A stretch of 10,962 bases of DNA from positions 1 to 10,962 of the forward strand of contig CALBJU010000130.1 in the NCBI GenBank assembly GCA_937893205.1, written 5' to 3'. The stretch comes from an uncultured Bacteroidota bacterium (GTDB lineage: Bacteria > Bacteroidota > Rhodothermia > Rhodothermales > UBA10348). Position 1 is the first letter of the stretch. Each line of letters begins with the position of its first letter. Positions 1-6,333 of this stretch are shown in pieces. Both the position numbers and the translations under genes were made by a program. Below the pieces are notes generated by a model. It saw only the letters and a program-made list of their open reading frames with translations. It ran no database searches and had not been told where the DNA came from.

Positions 1-71
1 GAAGGGTAAACGCCCGCCCTTAATCTAGTATCGTCCCCTTTTTGTTTCAGAAAAGTCCGCGGGATACATCT

Positions 72-180
72 CACTTTCGCTAAAGTGGTAACCTATGTGC
101 CCACTTTACATAAAAAGTGGTAACCGATATGATCACTATACCCCGAACGCAAGTGGCTTATCCCGTCGGTTTGTCCACTT
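72..180. repeat. Cluster of AAGTGG/CCACTT direct and inverted repeats
   Basis: Six copies of AAGTGG or its complement CCACTT (one shortened to CACTTT) lie within about 110 bases: CACTTT at 72-77, AAAGTGG at 82-88, CCACTTT at 101-107, AAAGTGG at 114-120, AAGTGG at 151-156 and CCACTT at 175-180. The two plus-oriented copies at 82-93 and 114-125 share the 12-mer AAAGTGGTAACC, 32 bp apart. CACTTT-CGCT-AAAGTG (72-87) is a perfect small hairpin, and 82-88 with 101-107 forms another. The last copy falls inside the final codons of the peptidase gene. The group could be protein-binding sites for a gene left of the window, or RNA hairpins in the 3' end of the peptidase transcript. No long T-run follows the hairpins in the peptidase's reading direction, so a standard terminator is not obvious. 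The rest of 1-157 holds no gene I can support. Confidence 0.55.
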
Positions 181-2617
181 CAATCGTCCGTGGATGTGCA
201 TTTTTCACATAGGTGTCGAGCCAATTGTTGGTCTCCCACATCATGTGCAGCAGCGATTCCCGCGCCCGATAGCCGTGACTTTCGTGGGGAAGCATCACCA
301 GACGCGCAGTCGCTCCGTTGCCCTTCAGACCACTGTAGAAACGCTCGCTCTGAATGGGAAACGTGCCCGAATTGTTGTCAGCCATTCCGTGTATGAGAAG
401 AATGGGTTCGTTGACCTTGTCCGCATGCATGAATGGAGACATGGCAAAGTATATTTCTGGTGCCTCCCAGAACGTTCGAGCTTCGCGTTGAAATCCGAAA
501 GGAGTCAATGACCGGTTGTAGGCACCACTTCTGGCAATTCCCGCCCGAAACAGATCACTGTGAGCCAGCAGGTTGGCCGTCATGAAGGCCCCATAAGAGT
601 GACCTCCGATCGCCACCCGGTCCGGATCCACAACGCCTCTTTTGACCCCCTCGTCGATAACTGCCTTCGCACTCGTCACCAGCTGGTCTACGAACGAGTC
701 ATTGGGCTCATTATCTCCTTCGCCAACGATGGGCATGGCGGCGCGGTCCATGACCGCATATCCCTGAAGTACGTAGGGAATTGCTCCCCAGTGAGAAATC
801 GATTTGAAACGGTATGGAGAGCCGGAAACCTGTCCCGCCGCAGCAGCACTCTTGAACTCCCGGGGGTACGCCCAGACCAGAGTAGGAAGGGGCCCATCCC
901 GGGCCGAGTCGTAACCAGCTGGCAAGTAAAGGTCCGCTGTGAGCGGTACTCCGTCCTCGCGTTCATACTTGATCAGCTCCTTCGAGATGCCATCCATTTC
1001 TGGATAGGGATGCGGAAAGTAAGTTATCGCCTTCCATTCGTCGCTTCCCACGGTTCTCTTGAAATAGTTGGGCGGCTCGCCGTTGGATTCTCTTCGCGTC
1101 AGATACACTCCCCTGGCAGCGTCAATCCAACCGGTCGGGTACTCGTAATGGGGAGCTTTCGAGCGAAACAGTTCCTCTGTTTCGCCCGAACTGAGGCTCA
1201 TTTTATTCATGAATGGTCGATCACCATCCGGCGAAGCACCTGTTCCGGAAAGAAAAATAGTGTCGCCATCGTCGGCTGTCACCAAAACATATCGTCCATT
1301 TTCATCCCGATGTGACATGGGATTGCCAGGATTCGCATACCGATCTTCCGAGGAGTACTCGAAGACGACCTGCCTATCTGGGCCAGGCGCGGCCGTGTTG
1401 ATCTTGTAGGTCCGTTGTTGGCGCGTGGCAAACCAACCTTCACTGACCAGCGCATATCCTTCGCTGCTCCAGCGCGCTCCTTGATATCGCAAGGGTAGGG
1501 TGGCCAATGTCTCTACGGCTCCTGTGAAAGGCGCAGCCAGTTGGAGCAGTTCGTCGCGATATTCGGCCTCAGTGTTCGCATTTCCCCCATCGAGAGCTTC
1601 GACCCATGCGAGAGTAGCGTCAGCATCGCCGCGCCAACTGATTGATCGAACACCCGTAGTGGTCGAACCGAATCCCGTGGGCACTCCTTCCATGAGCGGC
1701 AGATCGCTGATCATCTTCACGAGCTCGCCCGACGACTCACGTACCTCGATACGATTGGGGAATCTGTAGTAGGGAACGAGATAGGAAAAAGGACGGTGCC
1801 GGACCTGCGTGAGTACGTAATCGCCATCGGGTGAGGGCTGCATCGAGGCGATCATACCCGTCAGACCAACATCGGTGATATCGCCAGCGACGGTGACATT
1901 CAGCAGATCAGATTGAACAAACCATTCGAATAGGTCCTCGTCGTGAGGAGTAGCAAGCAGATCTTGATAGGTCCTTGCCGGAGCCGCCTTTCCAACATTT
2001 TCCTGGACGATGGGCGTCGATGGCACATCCGGTTCCACCGGTTGGTGGCCCCGATCCGCAGAAGTAACTTTTACAAGCATACTCTCGCCGTCGGGCATCC
2101 AGGTGAAGGCGCGGCCCATGGCCGCGTTCAACGGCCGATCGATCAACGGGCTTGCGGTTCCGGTCGCTGGATCTCCGAGGAACAGAACAATCTTGTTCCG
2201 GGAAGTCACCGTGAACGCGAAGTGATCGCCGGTGGGAGACCAACTGGCCGAGCTGATGAGTGCTCCCTCCGGAATTCCCGTCACCACTCTCCTGCCGCAT
2301 TCGTCCACGGACGACAGAGCCAGCTCCACGTAATATCTTGAACGTGAGGGGCCATTGTTGCGAGGGTTTATTCTTAATCCTGCCAGGCGAAATTCCGGCT
2401 GCGCCAGCTGCGCAATCGTGGGTGTGCCCTGGACCGAAAGCTGCAACATCGTCGAGCCATCTGGACTGATGGAGACCACGGGAGCGACGGGCGCATCCAC
2501 CAGCGCCGCAAGCGCATCGGGTGGAGTCTTGTAACCATCTTGAGCGAAGACGGTCGTATTCAGCAGAAAACAAAGGACCAGAAGGGATGAAAAGGGGGTG
2601 GGGGGAATTCGACTCAT
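158..2617 (-). CDS. Secreted S9-family serine peptidase, glutamyl-endopeptidase type
   Basis: An 819-residue exported peptidase. Residues 1-25 form a signal peptide (hydrophobic LLVLCFLLN core, likely cleavage after VFA before QDG), so it should act in the periplasm or outside the cell. The N-terminal two thirds (about 40-540) contains WD-like segments such as SWSPTGDHFAF and MQPSPDGDYVL, as expected for the beta-propeller of prolyl-oligopeptidase relatives. The C-terminal alpha/beta-hydrolase domain (about 560-805) has the nucleophile motif GGHSYGAF (Ser about 674), the acid in HGMADNN (Asp about 747) and the His in PHESHGY (His about 781). The stretch LTPFGFQ...RTFWEAPE resembles the plant chloroplast glutamyl endopeptidase branch (S9D), which suggests cleavage after acidic residues; that specificity is inferred. 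ATG at 2617 is preceded by GAGG six bases upstream, one of the few good ribosome sites here. It lies 75 bp downstream of two lipoprotein genes on the same strand. Confidence 0.93.
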   Translation of the reverse strand: MSRIPPTPFSSLLVLCFLLNTTVFAQDGYKTPPDALAALVDAPVAPVVSISPDGSTMLQLSVQGTPTIAQLAQPEFRLAGLRINPRNNGPSRSRYYVELALSSVDECGRRVVTGIPEGALISSASWSPTGDHFAFTVTSRNKIVLFLGDPATGTASPLIDRPLNAAMGRAFTWMPDGESMLVKVTSADRGHQPVEPDVPSTPIVQENVGKAAPARTYQDLLATPHDEDLFEWFVQSDLLNVTVAGDITDVGLTGMIASMQPSPDGDYVLTQVRHRPFSYLVPYYRFPNRIEVRESSGELVKMISDLPLMEGVPTGFGSTTTGVRSISWRGDADATLAWVEALDGGNANTEAEYRDELLQLAAPFTGAVETLATLPLRYQGARWSSEGYALVSEGWFATRQQRTYKINTAAPGPDRQVVFEYSSEDRYANPGNPMSHRDENGRYVLVTADDGDTIFLSGTGASPDGDRPFMNKMSLSSGETEELFRSKAPHYEYPTGWIDAARGVYLTRRESNGEPPNYFKRTVGSDEWKAITYFPHPYPEMDGISKELIKYEREDGVPLTADLYLPAGYDSARDGPLPTLVWAYPREFKSAAAAGQVSGSPYRFKSISHWGAIPYVLQGYAVMDRAAMPIVGEGDNEPNDSFVDQLVTSAKAVIDEGVKRGVVDPDRVAIGGHSYGAFMTANLLAHSDLFRAGIARSGAYNRSLTPFGFQREARTFWEAPEIYFAMSPFMHADKVNEPILLIHGMADNNSGTFPIQSERFYSGLKGNGATARLVMLPHESHGYRARESLLHMMWETNNWLDTYVKNAHPRTIEVDKPTG

Positions 2618-2654
2618 GACATGCCTCAGGGTGGATCAACGGGAAGAGATCACC

Positions 2655-2683
2655 TATATACACCAATGCCCGCCTCTGAGCAA
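2655..2683 (-). promoter_or_regulatory. Weak candidate promoter for the peptidase gene
   Basis: On the minus strand the 75-bp gap before the peptidase contains TTGCTC (2678-2683), a 17-bp spacer, then TATATA (2655-2660). The spacing is ideal, but the -35 half matches consensus at only three of six positions. If active, it would let the peptidase be made independently of the two lipoprotein genes upstream. Read-through from those genes is equally possible, because no terminator hairpin is visible in the gap. Confidence 0.25.
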
Positions 2684-2692
2684 TATTGGAGG

Positions 2693-3142
2693 TCAGTCGC
2701 TCTGGAGGCCTTCTCTGTCTCTGGATTGCGAGGTGCCGATGAAGGTCAGCCCTTCATTTTCGAACGATTTGTGGAGTTCCTTCAGAACCGAGCGAGCGAG
2801 ACTGCCCCGTAGGTAGGGAATCTTGCTGCGCGAGCCGGTGAAGTATTGGCGATAGGGGTGAACCAGAAGCCGGACATACTCTCCTCCCACCGGCGCCACC
2901 TCGAGCTCGACTTCAATCGAGTAAATGCCCCACCGTCTGAACGTTCGGAATTCTGTAGCGACGACATTGTCTGTGACGGCTTCCGTCAGCGTCCAGCCAG
3001 CATCTTCGAGCCCTCTCTCGATTCGGACGAAAACGTCTTCTTCATCGACGGCAACCTCGTAATCCCTGTACAGAGGAGACAGCCGTGGGCTACAACCCGC
3101 CAGGACAAAGCCCATCATCGCTATGAAAACTACGTTTTTCAT
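2693..3142 (-). CDS. Small lipoprotein of unknown function
   Basis: A 149-residue predicted lipoprotein. It has a short charged start, a hydrophobic stretch and a lipobox LAGC with Cys at residue 17, so it is likely processed by signal peptidase II and anchored in a membrane. The mature part reads as one small alpha/beta domain: a helix-like segment (VFVRIERGLEDAGW, about 37-50), then strands including NVVATEFRTF and IYSIEVELEVAPVGGEYVRLLVH (about 60-97), then a C-terminal helix (LARSVLKELHKSFENEG). I do not recognise the family. Its ATG directly follows the TAA of the upstream lipoprotein gene with no intervening base, so the two are almost certainly co-transcribed and probably translationally coupled. 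The peptidase gene follows 75 bp downstream. Possible roles (envelope assembly, partner of the peptidase) are speculation. Confidence 0.8.
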   Translation of the reverse strand: MKNVVFIAMMGFVLAGCSPRLSPLYRDYEVAVDEEDVFVRIERGLEDAGWTLTEAVTDNVVATEFRTFRRWGIYSIEVELEVAPVGGEYVRLLVHPYRQYFTGSRSKIPYLRGSLARSVLKELHKSFENEGLTFIGTSQSRDREGLQSD

Positions 3143-3595
3143 TTACCCATCATACGTGATATCAAGGGACTGAGTGTCCGATCCTAGAACCACAATGGAA
3201 ACCAGAAAAGGACCACCGCCCACCCACTCAATCAGTACACCCATGTCAGTTGAGATGGTTTCGGTTAGATAGGCATCACAAAAGTCATCCCTATCGTCAT
3301 GAACGACAAACATTGAAATTTGGGGTGGATCCGACAAGAGCACCGTCTCGCTGACGAAAAAATAATAATCGTGCTCGTTGCACCCTCCGCTGAACGAAAC
3401 ACTCATCTCCAGATACTGTCCTTCAAATCGCACACTGTTAAGAGCAAACGGATCTCCTCTGAGATCGTCATTCGTGTATCCCCCAATCTGCACTGCCGAA
3501 TCCGCCACCATATTCACATCATGGTTCTGCAACGACTCCGAGTCGCAGGCAGACAGGAAGAGGATGAATAACAGGAAGAGTGGAAGCCGTTTCAT
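3143..3595 (-). CDS. Small lipoprotein with two conserved-looking cysteines
   Basis: A 150-residue predicted lipoprotein. MKR is followed by a strongly hydrophobic LFLLFILF stretch and the lipobox LSAC (Cys17), a textbook signal peptidase II site. The mature part is acidic and rich in predicted beta strands. It carries GGCNEH (Cys72, His75) and HDDRDDFCDAY (His99, Cys106). The two Cys could form a disulfide after export, or with the His residues could bind metal. GGCxxH followed by DxCxAY resembles an uncharacterised lipoprotein type seen in several bacterial phyla, but that is from memory and no function is implied. The gene appears to be first of a unit with the abutting lipoprotein and then the S9 peptidase. 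No strong ribosome site precedes ATG at 3595. Confidence 0.8.
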   Translation of the reverse strand: MKRLPLFLLFILFLSACDSESLQNHDVNMVADSAVQIGGYTNDDLRGDPFALNSVRFEGQYLEMSVSFSGGCNEHDYYFFVSETVLLSDPPQISMFVVHDDRDDFCDAYLTETISTDMGVLIEWVGGGPFLVSIVVLGSDTQSLDITYDG

Positions 3596-3622
3596 TTCAA
3601 GTCGGCAAGTAAAAGTTTGGAA

Positions 3623-3725
3623 CCGTCATGCCGGGCACAGCAAAACGACGCTGGAAACCTGGAAACCTGTAAACCTGGAAACCTGGAAACCTGGAAACCT
3701 GTAAGTTAATCTAGCCCGTCATGCC
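3623..3725. repeat. 8-bp tandem repeat array between flanking 10-bp direct repeats
   Basis: Six consecutive 8-bp units occupy 3652-3699. Five are TGGAAACC and one, the third, is TGTAAACC; a degenerate seventh unit, TGTAAGTT, follows at 3700-3707. The array lies in the 181-bp gap between the hydrolase and first lipoprotein genes. It is bracketed by two exact copies of CCGTCATGCC (3623-3632 and 3716-3725). An 8-bp period cannot keep a reading frame if unit number changes, and the region is non-coding, so any effect would be on transcription or spacing. It may be a decayed dispersed intergenic element or a slippage-prone microsatellite. No gene or clear terminator is seen in this gap. Confidence 0.8.
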
Positions 3726-3776
3726 ATAGAGATCGATTGAAGCTAGGCGGACGGTGGTATCCGATCCACGAACGGT

Positions 3777-4583
3777 CTACCCGGCCAGCGCAGCGGACCG
3801 CGTATCCGTGATTTTATCAAGGAACTTGATAAAAATCCGATTGAAGTCCTCGGGTTGTTCCATCATGGGAACGTGTCCACATTTGTCAACCCAGTGAAGC
3901 TCTGAGTTTGAAATTCCTTCATTATATGTGCGAGCTACGTCCGGTGGGGTTATTACATCCTGCTTGCCCCAGATCAACAGTGTCCGAGCGTGAATCTTAT
4001 GTAGGTCGTCTTTAATGGAGCCCTTTTCTACAGCACGGGCGAATCGGATCAGACGCAGGGCCTTCTCTCGCGTATTGATGATATCGATAACGCCGTCTAG
4101 CAGCTCATCGGTACACATGCTCGCGTCATAAAACGTTTTTGCGACGCGCGGCCGCAGATAATTTTTATCGCTGCGACGCATTACTGAAGATTGCATTTCG
4201 ACCTCGTAGATGCCCGACGCCCCGGACAGAACGAGAGCGGTCACACGTTCGGGGAATTGCATGGCATACAGCGCTGCAATATGGCCGCCGAACGAATTGC
4301 CCGCAACAACGGCATTCTCAAGCCCAACGAGATCCGTGAACATGCGTACGAAATCCACAACGCCCTGGAGATTGGCGTTCTTAAGAGGGATGGTGTACAT
4401 GGGCAATACCGGGCAGACGATCCGATATCCCGAATCGGCGACCGCTGGAATCAGGTGATCCCAATTGTCAATATCTCCCATCATGCCGTGGAGAACGATA
4501 ATTGGAGTCGAAGCCGAGTCAGCGCCTGCCTCCGCGTAACGAATACCTTCTATCTCCTTTGTCTCATAAGAGGGTCTGGCCAT
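3777..4583 (-). CDS. Alpha/beta-hydrolase fold enzyme
   Basis: A 268-residue cytoplasmic hydrolase with no signal peptide. The oxyanion-hole motif LHGMMGD lies at about 31-37, and the nucleophile elbow GNSFGGH carries Ser97. The acid is Asp209 in WGKQDVITP and the base is His237 in CGHVPMMEQP, so the catalytic triad is complete and well spaced. The lid region (about 125-190) is helical. This pattern is typical of MhpC/BphD-like C-C hydrolases, lipid esterases and related enzymes; the substrate cannot be told. The frame stays open to a TTG at 4610, but I chose the ATG at 4583. It begins a normal N-terminus (MARPSYETK) and has GGA six bases upstream, whereas the TTG has no ribosome site. A hairpin-forming repeat lies about 80 bp upstream. 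The 277-aa TTG version cannot be excluded. Confidence 0.88.
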   Translation of the reverse strand: MARPSYETKEIEGIRYAEAGADSASTPIIVLHGMMGDIDNWDHLIPAVADSGYRIVCPVLPMYTIPLKNANLQGVVDFVRMFTDLVGLENAVVAGNSFGGHIAALYAMQFPERVTALVLSGASGIYEVEMQSSVMRRSDKNYLRPRVAKTFYDASMCTDELLDGVIDIINTREKALRLIRFARAVEKGSIKDDLHKIHARTLLIWGKQDVITPPDVARTYNEGISNSELHWVDKCGHVPMMEQPEDFNRIFIKFLDKITDTRSAALAG

Positions 4584-4664
4584 GAACAGTCCATTTTTAT
4601 CGCCTTCCAAACAAGGATAAAGCGATATTGCGATTTCCGATCCCGAAAAATAGTTGCTGGCTCT

Positions 4665-4705
4665 GATATTCGCTCCTATTTGACGAAATGTTCGAGCGAA
4701 ATATT
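4665..4705. repeat. Imperfect inverted repeat upstream of the hydrolase gene
   Basis: GATATTCGCTC (4665-4675) and GAGCGAAATATT (4694-4705) are near-complementary arms with one bulged base, around an 18-base centre. They sit in the 249-bp divergent region between the hydrolase gene (minus) and the ribosomal microprotein gene (plus). They could be an operator or an mRNA leader hairpin for the hydrolase. The rest of this intergenic region holds the promoter at 4759-4787 and nothing else I can support. Confidence 0.4.
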
Positions 4706-4758
4706 GTCAGAATGCTCCTTTTCTTCAAATTTCTAGACCCCGCAAACCGCTCTCTTGG

Positions 4759-4787
4759 TTGCGGTACGGCCCATATTTCCGTATTAT
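4759..4787 (+). promoter_or_regulatory. Candidate promoter of the ribosomal microprotein gene
   Basis: TTGCGG (4759-4764), a 17-bp spacer and TATTAT (4782-4787) fit a housekeeping promoter, with a -10 matching consensus at five of six positions. Transcription would begin near 4794, leaving a leader of about 39 bases that contains AAGGA (4821-4825), seven bases before the ATG. A Bacteroidota-style reading (TTG at 4755 and TATTTCCG at 4774) overlaps it, so the exact start is uncertain. Confidence 0.45.
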
Positions 4788-4832
4788 GCGGTTCTGGCCT
4801 CAATTGGAGGTCTACTAATAAAGGAATGTAAT

Positions 4833-4928
4833 ATGCCCTGCGGTCGCAAACGAAAGAGACATAAGATTTCGACGCACAAGCGTAAAAAACGCCTGCGGAA
4901 GAATCGTCACAAGAAAAAAGGCAAATAA
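4833..4928 (+). CDS. Ribosomal microprotein of the AURKAIP1/COX24 (bS22/mS38-like) family
   Basis: A 31-codon gene encoding an extremely basic peptide: about 20 of 31 residues are Lys, Arg or His. It begins MPCGRKRKRHK and continues with a THKRKKRLRKNRHKKK core. This is the short form annotated in Bacteroidota and relatives as AURKAIP1/COX24 domain protein. It is homologous to the C-terminus of mitochondrial small-subunit protein mS38 and to actinobacterial bS22, which bind 16S-type rRNA in the small subunit near the decoding region; a role in the ribosome is inferred from that kinship. AAGGA lies seven bases upstream of ATG. The gene stands alone between its own promoter and a strong terminator, as expected for a constitutively expressed ribosomal component. 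Its size means automated gene finders often miss it. Confidence 0.88.
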   Translation: MPCGRKRKRHKISTHKRKKRLRKNRHKKKGK

Positions 4929-4943
4929 CGGTTTACCGTTTGC

Positions 4944-4984
4944 GGCTGGATTCGCTTGAACGCGAATCCAGCCTTCGACTTTTT
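4944..4984 (+). terminator. Strong intrinsic terminator after the ribosomal microprotein
   Basis: A perfect 12-bp stem, GGCTGGATTCGC (4944-4955) with GCGAATCCAGCC (4962-4973), encloses a 6-base loop. It is followed by TTCGAC and a run of five T (4980-4984). It lies 15 bases after the stop codon. A smaller hairpin, AACGG-TTTA-CCGTT (4927-4940), overlaps the stop codon itself. Confidence 0.85.
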
Positions 4985-5024
4985 ATCTGGGATTCGGGAG
5001 AAATATCGAAACTGCTTCTGCCTG

Positions 5025-5052
5025 CCTGCGGTACAAGTACCGTGGGTTTTTT
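5025..5052 (+). terminator. Second hairpin with six-T run (backup terminator or attenuator)
   Basis: CCTGCGGTA (5025-5033) pairs with TACCGTGGG (5038-5046) over nine positions including two G-U pairs, around the loop CAAG. Six T follow directly (5047-5052). It lies 40 bases downstream of the first terminator and 13 bases before the -35 of the next promoter, so it most likely catches read-through and insulates the ytxH unit. It could also end an unseen short transcript that starts between the two hairpins. Confidence 0.65.
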
Positions 5053-5065
5053 ATCATAGTCGAAG

Positions 5066-5112
5066 TTGACAGAACAATCCGACACAGATAGATTCGACAT
5101 TGAATTCGGAGG
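5066..5112 (+). promoter_or_regulatory. Near-consensus promoter and ribosome site for ytxH-yaaA-udk
   Basis: TTGACA (5066-5071, perfect -35) is followed by a 17-bp spacer and TAGATT (5089-5094). TAGATTCG also fits the Bacteroidota -7 box TAnnTTTG at all but one position. Transcription should start near 5101. GGAGG (5108-5112) lies eight bases before the ATG at 5121 and decides that start over the in-frame TTG at 5100. This is the clearest promoter in the window and probably serves all three downstream genes. Confidence 0.7.
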
Positions 5113-5120
5113 CAACTAGC

Positions 5121-5444
5121 ATGAAGGACAATTCAGTGGGAAAAGCAATCAGAACAGGTACATGGGGCCTCTTGCTCGGCACAGCCGCCGGCTTCGCGCT
5201 TGGTGTGTTGTTTGCTCCTGACGAAGGTAAAAAGCTTCGAAGGAAGCTCGCCTATGAACTGGATAATGTCGGAGGCCTCGTTGCTGATTTTATCGATCAG
5301 GTGATCGGCGAAGAAGAGACCTCCGGGGAAGCCCGCTTGGAAGGTGACGCGTTGGTTGCCGATGCGCGCGAAAAAGCGGATGTCATCGGTAGTGATATTG
5401 ATGCACTCCTGGATGAAATGCGTCAGCAGCCATCCGAAAATTGA
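5121..5444 (+). CDS. YtxH-domain membrane protein
   Basis: A 107-residue protein with a single glycine-rich membrane segment (about 13-31, with LLLGTAAGFALGVLFAP). A basic stretch, DEGKKLRRKL, follows directly, and then an amphipathic, acidic, probably coiled tail (about 45-107). The GxxxGxxxG-like helix followed by APxxGKKxRxxL is the hallmark of the YtxH family (named after a Bacillus subtilis general-stress protein). These are small membrane proteins of unknown biochemical role, often stress-induced. ATG at 5121 is chosen because of the well-placed GGAGG. The gene is first of a same-strand group, 32 bp before yaaA; a stress-related link with the peroxide protein yaaA is plausible but inferred. 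Also seen under the name gas vesicle protein (GvpP-like), but no gas vesicle genes are nearby. Confidence 0.87.
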   Translation: MKDNSVGKAIRTGTWGLLLGTAAGFALGVLFAPDEGKKLRRKLAYELDNVGGLVADFIDQVIGEEETSGEARLEGDALVADAREKADVIGSDIDALLDEMRQQPSEN

Positions 5445-5476
5445 ACTCTCCGGCCCACCACACGCTCTGTTGACCT

Positions 5477-6298
5477 ATGCCTAATTTCTCCATTCTTCTT
5501 CCGCCCGCCGAAGGCAAGCAGGAGGGTGGAAATCCCTTCGCGCCTGATATGTTCGATTACCGCACATCGAACACGTTCAACTTCTTCAAGCAACTTAATC
5601 CCGAGCGTCGATCGTTAATCGACACCCTCCACAAGGTCATTAAAGGAGGAGAGCAAGACCTGGAATCCTTTTTCGGTGTGAAGGATGCGCATCTGGAAAA
5701 AGCCATCGGGTCCAATCTGGAGATCTACACCGCACCCCTGATTTCAGCGCTCGATCGCTATGCCCCTGGTGTTATGTATCAGGCCATGGATTTCCCAGGT
5801 CTACCCACGGGTGCCCAGCGGAGATTACTGGAAGAGGGAATCATTTTTTCTGGCTTATTCGGCTTGTTACGCCCAGATGATTTGATTCCGATGTACAAAT
5901 TGAGAATGGATGCCACGCTTCCGGATATCGGAAAAGTATCATCATTCTGGAATGAGCCCCTCAGCCAAGCGCTGAATGAGACGCTGACGGGTCGATTCGT
6001 CTGGAATTTTCTGCCAGGTATCCACGAAGAAGCCTGGACGAATGAAGTGACCTACGACGCGATGGTAAAAGTCGTGTTCATGCGGCGCCCCAAACGGGGT
6101 GAAGACTACCAGGCCGTCACCCACGGTGTGAAGTCGCTGCGGGGGAAATTGGTGAACTATATCGTCAAGGAAACGATAGAAGATTTCGAACTCCTGCTCG
6201 AATGGCGGCACCCCGACGGGTACGTTTGGGACGAATCACTATCTTCCTACGACGAAGACAGTCGCACGCACGAATTGGTGATGATCAAGCGGGGCTGA
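5477..6298 (+). CDS. yaaA: Peroxide stress protein YaaA (UPF0246/DUF328)
   Basis: A 273-residue member of the YaaA family. In Escherichia coli, YaaA is induced by OxyR and limits unincorporated iron and DNA damage during hydrogen peroxide stress. Family signs in order: ILLPPAEGK at the N-terminus, LISALDRYAPGVMYQAMDF in the middle, LFGLLRPDDLIPMYKLRM, FWNEPLSQALN, then GKLVNYIVKE and a C-terminal DGYVWDE. The ILLPPAEGK form differs from the E. coli LLSPAK start but is common in other phyla. The protein is cytoplasmic, with no signal peptide. The length is close to the family norm. No ribosome site is visible before ATG at 5477, which is 32 bp after the ytxH stop, so it probably depends on the promoter at 5066. 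The gene symbol follows the family name, and function in this organism is inferred. Confidence 0.9.
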   Translation: MPNFSILLPPAEGKQEGGNPFAPDMFDYRTSNTFNFFKQLNPERRSLIDTLHKVIKGGEQDLESFFGVKDAHLEKAIGSNLEIYTAPLISALDRYAPGVMYQAMDFPGLPTGAQRRLLEEGIIFSGLFGLLRPDDLIPMYKLRMDATLPDIGKVSSFWNEPLSQALNETLTGRFVWNFLPGIHEEAWTNEVTYDAMVKVVFMRRPKRGEDYQAVTHGVKSLRGKLVNYIVKETIEDFELLLEWRHPDGYVWDESLSSYDEDSRTHELVMIKRG

Positions 6299-6333
6299 TT
6301 TTCTGCCGTTGTCGATCCATTGACGTACCCACT

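Noticed and set aside
95..511. 138-codon plus-strand frame at the left end
   Set aside because: It lies almost wholly antisense to the C-terminal coding part of the peptidase, which has clear catalytic motifs; the translation has no recognisable domain.
560..1315. 251-codon plus-strand frame
   Set aside because: Complete antisense shadow of the peptidase catalytic domain, with a low-complexity product unlike any family.
2594..2605. G5-T-G6 tract near the peptidase start as a phase-variation or quadruplex site
   Set aside because: Tracts of five and six are too short for typical slippage control, and only two G-runs are present; the codons read sensibly as Pro-Pro-Thr-Pro.
1908..2666. 252-codon minus-strand frame overlapping the peptidase N-terminus in another register
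   Set aside because: The product is rich in Arg, Ser and Gly without a domain, while the overlapping frame has a signal peptide and propeller-like segments; it is a frame shadow.
4597..4803. 68-codon minus-strand frame upstream of the hydrolase
   Set aside because: No domain, poor start, and it covers the promoter region of the ribosomal microprotein; judged non-coding.
6202..6333. N-terminal extension of udk back to ATG 6202
   Set aside because: The extension lies inside the yaaA coding frame and adds non-family residues; uridine kinases begin a few residues before the Walker A loop, matching ATG 6334.
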